Source: an uncultured Eubacteriales bacterium (GTDB taxonomy: Bacteria > Bacillota > Clostridia > Oscillospirales > Oscillospiraceae). Taken from it: 64,000 nucleotides of DNA. Location of the stretch: positions 1 to 64,000 of the forward strand of contig ONSQ01000001.1 of assembly GCA_900320465.1 (NCBI GenBank). Reading direction: 5' to 3'. The notes beneath the pieces were generated by a model. The model saw nothing but the letters and a program-made list of their open reading frames with translations. It searched no databases and had not been told where the DNA came from. Position 1 is the stretch's first letter, and every line of letters starts with the position of its first letter. Both the position numbers and the translations under genes were made by a program. Shown in pieces: positions 32,825-42,642 of the stretch.

Positions 32825-35362
32825 ATGAAAAAAACATGGGTCACGATTGTCAATGTGTTCATTATGATCGCTATGCTAACCTTTGTGGTTCTTTATTCCA
32901 ACTTTGAGAACAAATATGCAACCCAAAGGCAGATAGAGCATTATGAAAGCACCTTGATCACGATGGAGCATGTCACCGAGAATTATCTGGAGGGTGAGCA
33001 GCGCATCTGTGATGTTTGGGCACGCTATATCAACAGTGAGAACATGACCATCGAGGAAGCCGCTTCCTTCATTCGGATTTCTCATGTACTGCCGAAGGCC
33101 TCTGCGCATATTGTATATTTTGATACGCTGTCCGGTCTGTCTACGAGAGCAAGGCAGGACAGCGCCAATGACTATACCGTCTCTTATGAACGATTGGATC
33201 TCCTGAACGAGGTGAGCTGGATCTCTGATATAGGGGAATCCATCAATATTTCCCGTGCCTATACAAACCCGATCAACGGGGAACAATCCATAGCTTTCTG
33301 CAATTATATTTCTCTTCGTGATCCGGAAACCGGTAAGCCCCGGGACGCCATATTGCTGCGTGTGCTGCCGATCTCAGAGCTTGAGCAGAAATGGGTTTTC
33401 CCGCAGGAAGAGTTTGAAAATGTCGAGCTTTCCATGATCGGTGCGGCCGGGGATTACATCATCAAGGGGCATTCCTTCAAAAATTCCAGTTTCTTTGAAT
33501 TCTACAGGTCGTACAACACCTCAGATCCCGCCTCCGCACAAGAACTCTTTGGAAGAATGACTTCGTCAACCGGCTCTGTTACCATGCTTAACTCCCGCGG
33601 CGAGGAATGTATACTGGCATTTACTCCGATTGCCGCCACAGAGGGATGGACGCTTCTCAGTCTCATGCCAATGAAGGATCTGAGGATTAATACCGAAAAC
33701 TGGCTGCTGATAGGGGTTATATCCGCCGGGCTCTTGATCCTGTTCGTTTTTGATCTGGCCGTCATCGTTAGTTTCAACAAGAAGCTCCAGGCGGCGGCGC
33801 AGGAAGCGGCGTCGGCAAACAAAGCGAAAACCGATTTTCTTTCAACAATGTCTCACGATATCCGAACGCCGATGAACGCGATCATCGGTCTTACCACGAT
33901 CGCGGAAAAGAATCTCGGCGATACGGCATCTGTGGGAGAGAACCTGAGAAAGATCACACTGGCCAGCAATCATCTGCTCACGCTGATCAACGATATTCTG
34001 GATATTTCCAAGGTCGAGAGCGGAAAACTGAACCTGAGCCCGCTGACCTTTTCCATTGTTGAGACGGTGGAAAATCTCGTAAATCTGTCCCAGCCGATGA
34101 TAAAGGAAAAGAATATTGATTTCAATTTCCGCATCGGTCGGATGGAAAAAGAGTATTTCTACGCTGACCAGCTTCGGCTGAATCAGATCTATATCAACAT
34201 CCTTTCCAATGCCATTAAATACACGGAACCCGGCGGACGTGTCAGCGTGGACATGCGCGAGGAGGAAAGCCAAAGGGACGGCTGTGTGCGGCTAACGTAC
34301 ATCGTATCCGATACCGGTATCGGCATGAGTCCGGAATTTATGGCAAACATGTATCAGCCTTTTTCGCGCCAGACAGACAGCCGGGTGAACAGTATTCAAG
34401 GTACCGGGCTCGGCCTTGCCATCACAAAGCAGATGGTCGACCTGATGGGAGGCACCATCGACTGCCAGAGCGAGCAGGGGAAAGGAACGACATTTACCGT
34501 AATACTGGATCTTCCTATCGCCGATCGGCAAAGAGATGACATGATGCTTGATTCGATGGATGTTCTGGTCGTGGATGACGATGAGATCCTTCTGGAGACC
34601 GCAGTTGATACACTGGAATCTCTCGGCGTAACAGCCGACCATGCCGGCAGCGGACTGGAAGCGCTCGGTATGATCACACATCGGAACAAAACAGGACGGG
34701 ACTACAGTGTTGTGATCCTGGACTGGAAGATGCCGGATATCGACGGCGTCGAAACGATTCACCGGATCCGCGCCGAGGTGAATGAAAATATCCCCATTTT
34801 GCTGATCTCCGCTTATGACTGGTCCGATATCGAGGATGCGGCGAAGGAGGCCGGAGCAAACGGTTTTGTCAGCAAGCCGCTGTTCCGCTCCAAGCTTTAC
34901 GATAAAATCAATGAGCTCCTTGGGAACGAGACAAAGTCCGTGGAGCCGGAGACAGACTATTCCGATCTGCAGGGATTGAACATTCTTATTGCGGAGGATA
35001 ATGATATCAACTGGGAAATCATTTCCGCCATGCTCGGTATGTTCGGGATCACGACGGAGCGCGCCGAAAACGGACGCATCTGTGTGGAAAAAATGACTCA
35101 GGCAGCAGAGGGAAGCTATGCTCTGATTTTTATGGACATACAGATGCCGGAGATGAACGGGCTTGAGGCCACAAGGAATATCCGTGCAATGGATGATCCG
35201 TGGGCGTCTTCGATCCCGATCATTGCCATGACTGCGGACGCGTTTTCCGAGAATGTCACAGAGTGTCTGAACGCCGGCATGAACGGACATATCGCAAAGC
35301 CGATCGACATCAAGCTTGTAATCAAAGAAATTCGCAGGATTAAGGAGGAGAAGAGATCATGA
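32825..35362 (+). CDS. Hybrid sensor histidine kinase with two receiver domains
   Basis: This 845-residue protein has a membrane helix at about residues 7-27, an external sensor region at about 28-292 and a second helix at about 293-316. The dimerisation domain holds the phospho-acceptor His in [16 protein letters not shown] (near 343), followed by the ATPase domain ([10 protein letters not shown], then [10 protein letters not shown] and [13 protein letters not shown]). There are two receiver domains. The first has VVDDDE and [13 protein letters not shown]; the second has IAEDND and [13 protein letters not shown]. Phosphorylatable Asp residues are present in both. No output domain or HPt is attached. 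It overlaps a solute-binding lipoprotein gene by four bases, suggesting that the lipoprotein delivers the ligand. Two promoter elements with inverted repeats lie upstream. Confidence 0.9.
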   Translation: MKKTWVTIVNVFIMIAMLTFVVLYSNFENKYATQRQIEHYESTLITMEHVTENYLEGEQRICDVWARYINSENMTIEEAASFIRISHVLPKASAHIVYFDTLSGLSTRARQDSANDYTVSYERLDLLNEVSWISDIGESINISRAYTNPINGEQSIAFCNYISLRDPETGKPRDAILLRVLPISELEQKWVFPQEEFENVELSMIGAAGDYIIKGHSFKNSSFFEFYRSYNTSDPASAQELFGRMTSSTGSVTMLNSRGEECILAFTPIAATEGWTLLSLMPMKDLRINTENWLLIGVISAGLLILFVFDLAVIVSFNKKLQAAAQEAASANKAKTDFLSTMSHDIRTPMNAIIGLTTIAEKNLGDTASVGENLRKITLASNHLLTLINDILDISKVESGKLNLSPLTFSIVETVENLVNLSQPMIKEKNIDFNFRIGRMEKEYFYADQLRLNQIYINILSNAIKYTEPGGRVSVDMREEESQRDGCVRLTYIVSDTGIGMSPEFMANMYQPFSRQTDSRVNSIQGTGLGLAITKQMVDLMGGTIDCQSEQGKGTTFTVILDLPIADRQRDDMMLDSMDVLVVDDDEILLETAVDTLESLGVTADHAGSGLEALGMITHRNKTGRDYSVVILDWKMPDIDGVETIHRIRAEVNENIPILLISAYDWSDIEDAAKEAGANGFVSKPLFRSKLYDKINELLGNETKSVEPETDYSDLQGLNILIAEDNDINWEIISAMLGMFGITTERAENGRICVEKMTQAAEGSYALIFMDIQMPEMNGLEATRNIRAMDDPWASSIPIIAMTADAFSENVTECLNAGMNGHIAKPIDIKLVIKEIRRIKEEKRS

Positions 35363-36651
35363 AAAAAATGCTCTGCGTTGTTCTGGTGCTCTGCACGCTC
35401 GTATCGCTGGCGGCCTGCGGCAGCAAGCCGCAGGAGGCGCCCGCCTCTGCCGGATTCCAGCCAGCTCTCGACACGGGCACGAGCTGCAAGATCACTGTTG
35501 TCGGAAGCTATGACAACTTTGAGGCCCTGGAGGCCGCCTTTGACCGCTTCAACGAGATCTATCCGAACGTACAGCTCAGCTATGTGAAGCTGGACGACTA
35601 TAACAACGTGCTGGGCACGGTGTTGGAGGGCAATGACAAGCCCAACATTTTCTTCTCTCATGCCTGGATGATCGGGAATGAAAAATATGCTCCGGTCTTT
35701 GCGCATATGGAGGAGCTTTCGGACGCCGCGCTGGGCTTGGATCTGGACTGTGTCCGCCCCGGTCTGATCAATCATGATAAGGAAGGCCGTGTTCTGATGG
35801 TTCCGGTTTTTTCCAGAACCTATGGCATGCTGGTGAACAACGATCTCTTTGAAAAGGAAGGTATCCGTGTCCCGGCGACATGGGCAGAGCTGCTGGCCGT
35901 CTGCGAAGCCTTCCGCAGCAAGGGTTACAACAGCCCTATGATGGGTTACAGTCTCAAATCGTCCAGTTGTTTTATGAATACGGTCGCTTATCCGCTTTTT
36001 GTAGCCACGCTTGCGGACAATCCGGAAGCGCTTGCTCTTGCCAATGAACTGGATCCCGCAGCGGGAGAATACATGCGTCCGGCCTTGGAAGCGGTAGAGC
36101 AGTTGATTCGAAACGGTTGTATCGATCTCGAAGCGTGTGATAAGATCGAGGACAACTATTCCCAGGTGATCCTGCGCTTTTTTGAAGGTGATGTGCCGAT
36201 GATGATCTGTACTGCGGATACCGTATCTGGGACTCAGAAAAGGGAAAGCCAGTCTGAGGCGTTCTCCAATGCGCCCTTCCACTATACTTTTTCGCCTATC
36301 CCTCTGACAGATGACGGCGGATATTTTATCGACAGTCCTTCTGTGCAGTTCTCCGTAAACAAGACCTGCGATGACCTGGATATGACAAACGAATTCATGC
36401 GCTTTCTGATCACTGACAGTACGCTGAACGAAATGGCTTCTGTGAAGCGTCTGGTAACGCCTACCTCGGATCTGTCCTTTGACTCGGTATATGCACCTTT
36501 TGGTCAGGTGCCATCCGACCGTATCATCTCCCCTGAAGTGCTTGGTATCAAGGATCCGCTCACGGTCCAAATCCGGAATGCAGCGTTCCGGGTAGGAACT
36601 GGGGAAATCACGGTGGACGAAGCCATTGCAATGTACGGGAGCTTTGAGTAA
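35359..36651 (+). CDS. Extracellular solute-binding lipoprotein (orphan, sensor-linked)
   Basis: The 430-residue protein starts [20 protein letters not shown], with lipobox LAAC, so it is tethered outside the membrane. The mature part follows the family 1 sugar-binding fold. It has [78 protein letters not shown] and [17 protein letters not shown], typical of carbohydrate-binding proteins. No permease or ATPase gene is near. The ATG overlaps the kinase stop (ATGA), and a terminator ends the unit. The likely role is to bind an oligosaccharide or similar solute and present it to the kinase. The ligand is unknown. Confidence 0.85.
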   Translation: MKKMLCVVLVLCTLVSLAACGSKPQEAPASAGFQPALDTGTSCKITVVGSYDNFEALEAAFDRFNEIYPNVQLSYVKLDDYNNVLGTVLEGNDKPNIFFSHAWMIGNEKYAPVFAHMEELSDAALGLDLDCVRPGLINHDKEGRVLMVPVFSRTYGMLVNNDLFEKEGIRVPATWAELLAVCEAFRSKGYNSPMMGYSLKSSSCFMNTVAYPLFVATLADNPEALALANELDPAAGEYMRPALEAVEQLIRNGCIDLEACDKIEDNYSQVILRFFEGDVPMMICTADTVSGTQKRESQSEAFSNAPFHYTFSPIPLTDDGGYFIDSPSVQFSVNKTCDDLDMTNEFMRFLITDSTLNEMASVKRLVTPTSDLSFDSVYAPFGQVPSDRIISPEVLGIKDPLTVQIRNAAFRVGTGEITVDEAIAMYGSFE

Positions 36652-36746
36652 TACGATTATCTGATTAATACTATTATCGGATTATAATCTTTAATCGGAT
36701 AAGCCGCAGGGAAAAACCGCACTTGATACAAGGAGCATAATTATAT

Positions 36747-36791
36747 GGCTCAGGGGAGAAGCACGAGCAGTGCTTCTCCCCTGAGCCGTTT
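36747..36791. terminator. Strong bidirectional terminator between the two kinase loci
   Basis: An 18-bp perfect stem beginning GGCTCAGGGGAG, with a five-base loop (GAGCA), ends in GTTTTCC on the plus strand. It separates the convergent solute-binding and second kinase genes. Confidence 0.85.
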
Positions 36792-36826
36792 TCCGTGTGG
36801 AGGCATCTATTCACTTGCCAACCCAA

Positions 36827-39139
36827 TTATTTTATCAGCGCTTCCAGAGTCTCAAACAAGGCGTCGGGCTCGACCGGTTTGCTGAGGTGAGCGTTCAGCC
36901 CCGCCTGCATGCTGCGCTGAACATCCTCATCAAAGGCGTTGGCCGTCAAAGCGATGATCGGCACGGACTTCGCATCCGATCTGTCCATGGAACGAATGTG
37001 CCGGGTAGCCTCCAGGCCATCCATTTCCGGCATACGCATATCCATAAGGATCGCATCATAGTACCCCGGTGGTTGGCTTTCAAACAGTTCTACGGCCACT
37101 CTCCCGTTTTCAGCCAGGTCGGCTTCCATCTCACGCATGGAAAGCACCATCAGAATGATTTCAGCGTTGATCGCCACGTCCTCTGCCAAAAGCACACGTT
37201 TGCCTTTCAGATCGGCCGTCTTCTCCTCGAGCAGTTCGTTCTTGCGTCGGAAGGCCTCCCGGAATTCATCCATAACGCTCCCGGCAAACAGCGGCTTTGC
37301 AACAAAGGTGTCCACGCCGGCCGCCTTTGCTTCTTCCGCAATATCATCCCAGTTGAACGACGTGAGAATGATGATCGGCGTATCGTTCCCAACGATGGCC
37401 CGGATTTGCCGTGTGGTTTCCACACCGTCCATCTCCGGCATACGCCAATCGATCAGGATGAGGTCATAATCATCCCTGCGTCCATGGCGGATTCTGACCT
37501 TGTCTACGCCTTCCCAGCCGGATTCCGCTGTTTCACAGCCGATACCGATCTGCCCCAGCACGATCTCGGCATGCTCAAGGGCGACGCTGTCGTCATCGAT
37601 CACAAGAACGCTCAGTTCATGCGGGTCGAGATCTCCCTCATCCGACGGAATACTCTTTTTCTCTGACTCTCCAAGTGTCACCGTTACCGTAAAAACCGTG
37701 CCTTTTCCCTTCTCGCTCTCCACTTCGATATGACCGTTCATCAGCTCCACAATGCTCTTCGTGATCGGCATACCAAGTCCGGTGCTGCCGTATCGGCTTG
37801 TTGAGGAGGCGTCCTCCTGGCTGAAGGCTTCAAAAATGTGGGGCAGGTATTCCTTGCTCATTCCGATGCCGGTGTCGCTGATCACGAATTTCAATGTCGC
37901 CTTCCGGTCATAATGCGGCCCCTCCTCGATCACAAAGCGTACCGAGCCTCCCTCGGGCGTGAACTTGACGGCATTGCCCAGAACGTTGATCAGCACCTGC
38001 TTGAGCTTCATCATGTCGCCGATATAATAATCACTGACGTGGCCTGTGATCCGGCAGTCATAGCTCAGACCTTTATCCCGGCACTGACCGACGATCATGG
38101 TGTTGACCTGCTCAAGGGCCTTGGAAAAGGCAAACTCCTCCTGCTTGACCGTCATGCGCCCGGATTCAATGCGGCTCATATCCAGAATGTCGTTGATGAT
38201 TCCCAGCAGATGCTGCGCGGAGGCGCCGATCTTTTCCAGATATTCCTTCACTTTGTCGCTGGCCGTGGGATCGTTCATGGCAATGTTGTTCAGGCCGATG
38301 ATGGCGTTCATCGGTGTGCGGATCTCATGGCTCATGTTGGAGAGAAACAGCGTTTTCGCACGGTTGGCGTGCTCCGCCGAAGCGAGCGCATCCTGCAAAG
38401 CCTCTCTGCTTTCTGCCAGTTCCGCTTTCTGGAGCCTTTCCCTGGCGACAGCCTCTTCCAGGCTTTTGCGGTATTCCTCCTTCTCATCCTCCGTAACAAA
38501 ACTGTGCAGGAGACAGGTTCCCAGCAAATAACCCATAGCATAAAACGGAAGCATAGGATAAAAGACCTGCACGGCGATACAGAGGTCCATGGCGATCCCA
38601 AAAAGACCGATGGTCAGATGGCGGTGCCGAACCGCCCCCTCCGTCTTCGCCGTGATCCACAGCGTATAAATCGACGTCAGAAAGAACAGCAGGATCTGTA
38701 TCGCTAATGTCACATACCGCGCGATGCCGGCGTAGTACGCGCCGCTGTCGTCAAACCAGAACAGGATCGGTCGGAAGAAATTGACGATGACAACGACCGC
38801 CTCAAAACAAAGGAAAAACTGCCCCACCCAGGAGAGGAAGGTAGCGAACGCGTTTTTTTGTCCAAGATATGAGATCACATATCGCGTCCATAGCATGACC
38901 GCCGCGGCCATAGCGATGAAATGCACCGCTGTATCGACATATAGGATCGATGTCAGCTTATGAGACTCCAAAATACCCCAGACCATATCGGTAATGAGAT
39001 AGGCTAAAGCCCCGAGCAGGAAACGGCGATAGTCGCGCTGCGTTCCTGTAAGCGCTTTCTTTTCCCTGCTCCAGAACAGCTCCCGATTGGTGATCAGCAG
39101 CAGAACCGCTGCCAGCACCCCGATGATTGAATACGTCAT
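36827..39139 (-). CDS. Hybrid sensor histidine kinase with 6-7 membrane helices and two receivers
   Basis: This 770-residue protein has an N-terminal module of about six or seven membrane helices (residues 1-220) with almost no external domain. It probably senses a membrane or small intramembrane signal. A short coiled coil leads to the phospho-acceptor His in [20 protein letters not shown] (about 285). The ATPase domain (NVLGNAVKFTPEGG, DTGIGMSKEYLPHIF, GSTGLGMPITKSIV) is followed by two receivers, with LVIDDDS and LILIDWRMPEMDG, then LLAEDV and AILMDMRMPEMDG. All catalytic positions are present. The C-terminal receiver is very similar to the remnant at 39202. The ribosome site GAGGG precedes the ATG. 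It is convergent with the first kinase locus and has no attached output gene. Confidence 0.9.
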   Translation of the reverse strand: MTYSIIGVLAAVLLLITNRELFWSREKKALTGTQRDYRRFLLGALAYLITDMVWGILESHKLTSILYVDTAVHFIAMAAAVMLWTRYVISYLGQKNAFATFLSWVGQFFLCFEAVVVIVNFFRPILFWFDDSGAYYAGIARYVTLAIQILLFFLTSIYTLWITAKTEGAVRHRHLTIGLFGIAMDLCIAVQVFYPMLPFYAMGYLLGTCLLHSFVTEDEKEEYRKSLEEAVARERLQKAELAESREALQDALASAEHANRAKTLFLSNMSHEIRTPMNAIIGLNNIAMNDPTASDKVKEYLEKIGASAQHLLGIINDILDMSRIESGRMTVKQEEFAFSKALEQVNTMIVGQCRDKGLSYDCRITGHVSDYYIGDMMKLKQVLINVLGNAVKFTPEGGSVRFVIEEGPHYDRKATLKFVISDTGIGMSKEYLPHIFEAFSQEDASSTSRYGSTGLGMPITKSIVELMNGHIEVESEKGKGTVFTVTVTLGESEKKSIPSDEGDLDPHELSVLVIDDDSVALEHAEIVLGQIGIGCETAESGWEGVDKVRIRHGRRDDYDLILIDWRMPEMDGVETTRQIRAIVGNDTPIIILTSFNWDDIAEEAKAAGVDTFVAKPLFAGSVMDEFREAFRRKNELLEEKTADLKGKRVLLAEDVAINAEIILMVLSMREMEADLAENGRVAVELFESQPPGYYDAILMDMRMPEMDGLEATRHIRSMDRSDAKSVPIIALTANAFDEDVQRSMQAGLNAHLSKPVEPDALFETLEALIK

Positions 39140-39201
39140 GTTGCATCCCTCTTATCCCATTGGATGGCTCTGCAGTTCCCGACAACTGCGGTGCAGTTTC
39201 G

Positions 39202-39414
39202 TCACTGCGCGTTGATTCTTCTGAACAGTTCCGCCGCCAGCTCCTGCGGATTGAAGGGCTTGGCAATGTGCCCGTTCATACCGGAGGCCAGCGATTCCCG
39301 CACATCCTCGTCAAAAGCATTGACGGTCATGGCGATGATGGGGATGCTATGGGCGTTCTCCCGATCCAGAGCGCATATCGCGTTCTCGTTCCATTCGAAA
39401 TACTTTCCAATCAT
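39202..39414 (-). pseudogene. Truncated receiver-domain remnant
   Basis: Only the last third of a receiver domain remains: [20 protein letters not shown], then [20 protein letters not shown] and LFRRINAQ. This matches the beta4-alpha5 end of hybrid kinase receivers, with the conserved Lys in AKPF. The upstream parts with the acceptor Asp are missing. The frame upstream of residue 24 is unrelated. The remnant lies 62 bases before, and on the same strand as, the intact second kinase. It looks like the tail of a deleted or partly duplicated kinase or regulator gene. Confidence 0.7.
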
Positions 39415-39483
39415 AGTTGCAGATCCTTTTGTATCCACGTTGCGTACTGTTTCCTTTGACCTGTATCTCTGCGCTGCCATCAC

Positions 39484-39867
39484 TTCAGGACGGACTGTGC
39501 TTATCTCAGAGATTGGCAGATCAAGTTATCCGGATGAATAGTCCATACGCATCCGATCCTTACTCCGATGTGTCGTGGACAGCGAAGGGGGCTATTAATT
39601 CATTGTCCGATCTCGGGATCCAGGAGAGCAGCATTGCGGGTGATCACAGAAGATCTTTACTTATTCATCATGCTAATACTCAAAGCCGATTTGAACCGGA
39701 TTCGAAATAGACAAAAGTCCAAAATATACTGCTTAGGCATTTTAATTGTACCAAAAGCTCCTGTAATCTTCAACCTTGTTTATCAGTTTTGACTCAATAT
39801 GTGAGAAAACCTATTAACTGAAGAAAAGCAAGGTCAGCTTGTGGCGCTGGATATTATGCCCGGATAT
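39484..39867. other. Gene-free stretch after the receiver remnant
   Basis: No supported gene, promoter or repeat was found. The stretch is more A/T-rich than its surroundings in its right half. It could be the decayed remains of the gene whose end survives at 39202-39414. Confidence 0.4.
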
Positions 39868-39911
39868 AACAGCAGGGAGGTCATCGTCAACACGATGACC
39901 TCCCTGCTGTT
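39868..39911 (-). terminator. Terminator of the XRE/cysteine-repeat operon
   Basis: A 20-bp perfect stem (AACAGCAGGGAGGTCATCGT and its complement) has a four-base loop, CAAC. On the minus strand it starts inside the stop codon of the cysteine-repeat gene. TTAT follows it. Confidence 0.8.
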
Positions 39912-40414
39912 TACTCTCTAAAGACTATTCCGCCGACGCTTCCGCAGTCTATGTCGCCCGCAGCCGTCACATTTCCGCCTACAGGTCCGCAATCCACGTC
40001 GCCGCCGGCATGCACACTTCCGACAACTGTCCCGCAGTCTGCGTCGCCGCCGCATCGGATATCGCCGCCCACGTCGCCGCAACTCACATCGCCACACGCG
40101 CTGACAGCCGAACCGACCGCATCACAGCTTACATCACCGCCTGCGCTGACGTTTCCGTAAACCGCATTGCAGCTTACGTCGCCATCGGCCGAGACGCTGC
40201 CTGAGACGGTACCGCAGGAGACATCACAGCAGCTGTACACGTTTATCGCTTCCCCGTGATATTCAAGCAGGATCTTTTTTGACAGCAGTTTATTTCTGAC
40301 CTCTTCAAAAGAAAGTAACTTCCGTCCCCGATACATGACAACACGCAGCACATCGTCCTCCGCCCACTGAAGCTGCTCTTCCTCCGGTTCCTTTTTACAC
40401 GCCCTTTTCCTCAT
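39911..40414 (-). CDS. Cysteine-ladder repeat protein (seven 15-residue repeats)
   Basis: The protein has about 167 residues. The N-terminal ~60 residues are charged and contain YRGRKLLSFEEVRNKLLSKK. From about residue 64 to the end it consists of seven tandem 15-residue repeats of the form DVSCGxVxGxVxAGG. Examples are DVSCGTVSGSVSADG and DVSCDAVGSAVSACG. The alternating small and hydrophobic residues suit a right-handed beta-helix or bactofilin-like stack, with a conserved Cys in each turn that would line up as a ladder. No signal peptide is present, so it is probably cytosolic. It overlaps the XRE gene by 20 bases. The start could also be GTG at 40426; neither start has a clear ribosome site, which fits coupled translation. 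The function is not known to me. Confidence 0.7.
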   Translation of the reverse strand: MRKRACKKEPEEEQLQWAEDDVLRVVMYRGRKLLSFEEVRNKLLSKKILLEYHGEAINVYSCCDVSCGTVSGSVSADGDVSCNAVYGNVSAGGDVSCDAVGSAVSACGDVSCGDVGGDIRCGGDADCGTVVGSVHAGGDVDCGPVGGNVTAAGDIDCGSVGGIVFRE

Positions 40415-40736
40415 CTGCGATTTCACAGCCGGAAGCGGTCATCCCCTTCTCTTTCTCTCCAGTTGGATCCGTGACGCGCTCCGCGACGATGCCGTCGTTG
40501 ATCACTGGCGTGGAAATCCTTTCTTCAGGCAAAAGCTCCAGACCGAACAGCGCGTCCAGGCTGACGCCGAACAGTTGCGCAAGTGCTTTCAGATTGGAAA
40601 TATCCGGCGATGAGATTCCATTCTCCCATTTGCTGACAGCCTGATAAGAAACATTCAGTTCCTTCGCCAGGTCATCCTGCGTCATGCCTCTGTCTTTTCT
40701 CATACGCGCGATCATCTCGCCCAATTTCTGATTCAT
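40395..40736 (-). CDS. XRE-family transcriptional regulator
   Basis: This 113-residue protein has an N-terminal helix-turn-helix: MNQKLGEMIARMRKDRGMTQ, then DDLAKELNVSYQAVSKWENG and SSPDISNLKALAQLFGVSLD. The C-terminal ~45 residues are charged and have no known fold. The start at 40736 follows AAAGGAGGAAAAGACC. It overlaps the cysteine-repeat gene, so the pair is one unit. It may control its own promoter; a possible TTGCCA-17-TTCAAT lies just upstream. Confidence 0.85.
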   Translation of the reverse strand: MNQKLGEMIARMRKDRGMTQDDLAKELNVSYQAVSKWENGISSPDISNLKALAQLFGVSLDALFGLELLPEERISTPVINDGIVAERVTDPTGEKEKGMTASGCEIADEEKGV

Positions 40737-40819
40737 GGTCTTTTCCTCCTTTTGCTTTCCGCGGCTCTGGCATGATTGAAGCACGAATTAATCTCCATGG
40801 CAATAACTTTTCGGTTGAA

Positions 40820-40852
40820 AACGGCGGCTCAACTGATGGTTGAGCCGCCGTT
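40820..40852 (-). terminator. Terminator of the rimP-ribF operon
   Basis: AACGGCGGCTCAAC/GTTGAGCCGCCGTT with a five-base loop, followed by TTTTC on the minus strand, four bases after the ribF stop. Confidence 0.85.
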
Positions 40853-40855
40853 ATT

Positions 40856-41767
40856 TCAGTCTGTCGCATTCATCTGTGCAAAGTACCGCTGAGCATCTGC
40901 TGCATCGCGTAGGATCTGCTCGCTCAACTCTTCATAGCTGGCAAACTTGACCTCGCTGCGCAGGAAATGATAAAACTCCACGCGGGCCTGTCGGCCATAG
41001 AGATTGCCGGAATAGTCGAAAAGATGGCTCTCCACGCTCACGCGGTTGCCGTTTCCCACCGTGGGACGAACCCCGACATTCGTCACTGCGCTGTATTGTG
41101 CGCCATCCTCCAGACACACTTTGGTGGCATATACGCCATGCCTGGGAACCAGCACACCCTCCGGGAAATACATGTTAATAGTCGGAGCACCGAGTCTGGT
41201 ACCCAAATGATAGCCGGAATGAACCGTATCGGACAGGATGTGAGGATGGCCGAGGAATCGGTTTGCCTCTTCGATCTCCCCGTTTTCAATGAGACTGCGG
41301 ATATAGGTGGAGCTGACGATGCGTCCGTCCAGCGTGACGGCCGGAATGATATCGCAGCCCAGCCCATGCTCAGTGCAGTAGGTCCGCAGTTTTTCGGCTG
41401 TTCCCTCGCCTTTATATCCGAAGCAGAAGTCATGGCCCACCACGATATGGCAAATGGACAGCTCGCGGATCAGCGATTCGATGAACTCCTGCCAGGGCAT
41501 CTGCATCATGTGCCGGTTGAAATGCAGGAATACAACATTATCAATACCGTAAAGGCGACGGATCAGATCTTCCCTTCCAATGGCGCTTGTAATGAGCTTT
41601 GTCTCGCCGCCCCGGACCAGATTGTCGGGATGAACGTCAAAACTGACGACGGACGGACGCGCGCCGCGCTCCAGGGCACGACGCTTTGTCATCTCCAGCA
41701 GCGCGGCGTGTCCGATATGGACGCCGTCGAAAAAGCCGATCGCGACCACGCGATGGAATGCTTCCAT
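40856..41767 (-). CDS. ribF: Bifunctional riboflavin kinase/FAD synthetase
   Basis: This protein of about 303 residues makes FMN and FAD. The N-terminal nucleotidyltransferase domain has AIGFFDGVHIGHAALLEMTK (the HxGH motif), then ICHIVVGHDFCFGYKGEGTA and RIVSSTYIRSLIENGEIEEA. The C-terminal flavokinase domain has TRLGAPTINMYFPEGVLVPR, GVYATKV and VSVESHLFDYSGNLYGRQA. The start at 41767 is chosen because GAGG lies seven bases upstream, while an ATG at 41773 is too close to it. It is the last gene of the operon and no FMN riboswitch is seen. Confidence 0.93.
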   Translation of the reverse strand: MEAFHRVVAIGFFDGVHIGHAALLEMTKRRALERGARPSVVSFDVHPDNLVRGGETKLITSAIGREDLIRRLYGIDNVVFLHFNRHMMQMPWQEFIESLIRELSICHIVVGHDFCFGYKGEGTAEKLRTYCTEHGLGCDIIPAVTLDGRIVSSTYIRSLIENGEIEEANRFLGHPHILSDTVHSGYHLGTRLGAPTINMYFPEGVLVPRHGVYATKVCLEDGAQYSAVTNVGVRPTVGNGNRVSVESHLFDYSGNLYGRQARVEFYHFLRSEVKFASYEELSEQILRDAADAQRYFAQMNATD

Positions 41768-41769
41768 GA

Positions 41770-42642
41770 TCATACCTCGTAAAAGCTTTTTACTAATTGC
41801 AGGACGCCATCTTCCATGTGCCCCAATCCCAGCAGCTCGCCCTGCGTCGAGTAGGCCAGGCAGTCTCCCTCTGGCTCATCGATGGAAATACTGTTGCCGC
41901 AACGCAGTCGTCTTTCCCCTTCTGCGTCCACATGCAGGTGCCTCAACCCCGGAAACATCGTTTCCACGCCCAACAGCAGCTGCTCGATACGACCTGCGTC
42001 CGCGGTGGCGATCAGCTCGTCCATCGTGTGCGCGTCATTCACGTGGAATGCACCCGCTTCCACGCGCCGCAACGCGCTCAGACAGGCCCCGCAGCCCAGC
42101 GCCGCGCCGATGTCATGACACAGCGTACGGATATAGGTGCCCTTGGAGCATCTGACATCCAGCAGATAATCCCCGTTCTCGTCAGTACCCAGGCAGTCAA
42201 GCCGGTGAATAGTGACGCTGCGCGGCGCGCGCTCGACCTCGCCGCCGCGGCGGGCGATGTTGTATAGACGCTGGCCGTTGACCTGGATGGCGCTGTACAT
42301 GGGTGGGATCTGCCAAATCTCGCCTCGAAAAGCGCACAAAGCCTCCTCCAGTTGCTCCGGCGAGACGGGCGCGTCACAGCTTTTGAGCACATGGCCCGTA
42401 TTATCCTGTGTGTCCGTCACAAGGCCGGGTCTGAGGGAGGCCAGATACCTTTTTTCATGGTTTTCAGCATAAGAGACAGCACGTGTCGCGCGCCCGATAA
42501 ACATCACCAGCAGACCGGTTGCCATGGGATCAAGCGTACCGGAGTGACCGATGCGTCTAGTATGACACAGCCCCTTGAGCTTGGCCGCCACATCAAAGCT
42601 GGTCCAGCCCTGCGGCTTGTCCACAAGCAGGATGCCGTTCAT
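41770..42642 (-). CDS. truB: tRNA pseudouridine(55) synthase
   Basis: This 290-residue enzyme forms pseudouridine at position 55 of the tRNA T-loop. Motifs are MNGILLVDKPQGWTSFDVAA, RRIGHSGTLDPMATGLLVMF with the catalytic Asp, then KRYLASLRPGLVTDTQDNTG, and CSKGTYIRTLCHDIGAALGC. It overlaps the nrnA-like gene by four bases (ATGA) and is followed after two bases by ribF. The order truB-ribF after rbfA is common in Firmicutes. Confidence 0.94.
   Translation of the reverse strand: MNGILLVDKPQGWTSFDVAAKLKGLCHTRRIGHSGTLDPMATGLLVMFIGRATRAVSYAENHEKRYLASLRPGLVTDTQDNTGHVLKSCDAPVSPEQLEEALCAFRGEIWQIPPMYSAIQVNGQRLYNIARRGGEVERAPRSVTIHRLDCLGTDENGDYLLDVRCSKGTYIRTLCHDIGAALGCGACLSALRRVEAGAFHVNDAHTMDELIATADAGRIEQLLLGVETMFPGLRHLHVDAEGERRLRCGNSISIDEPEGDCLAYSTQGELLGLGHMEDGVLQLVKSFYEV

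Noticed and set aside
39911..40225. Regular 45-base repeats as a possible CRISPR array
   Set aside because: They are in-frame, diverged and encode a 15-residue repeat. There are no unique spacers and no cas genes.
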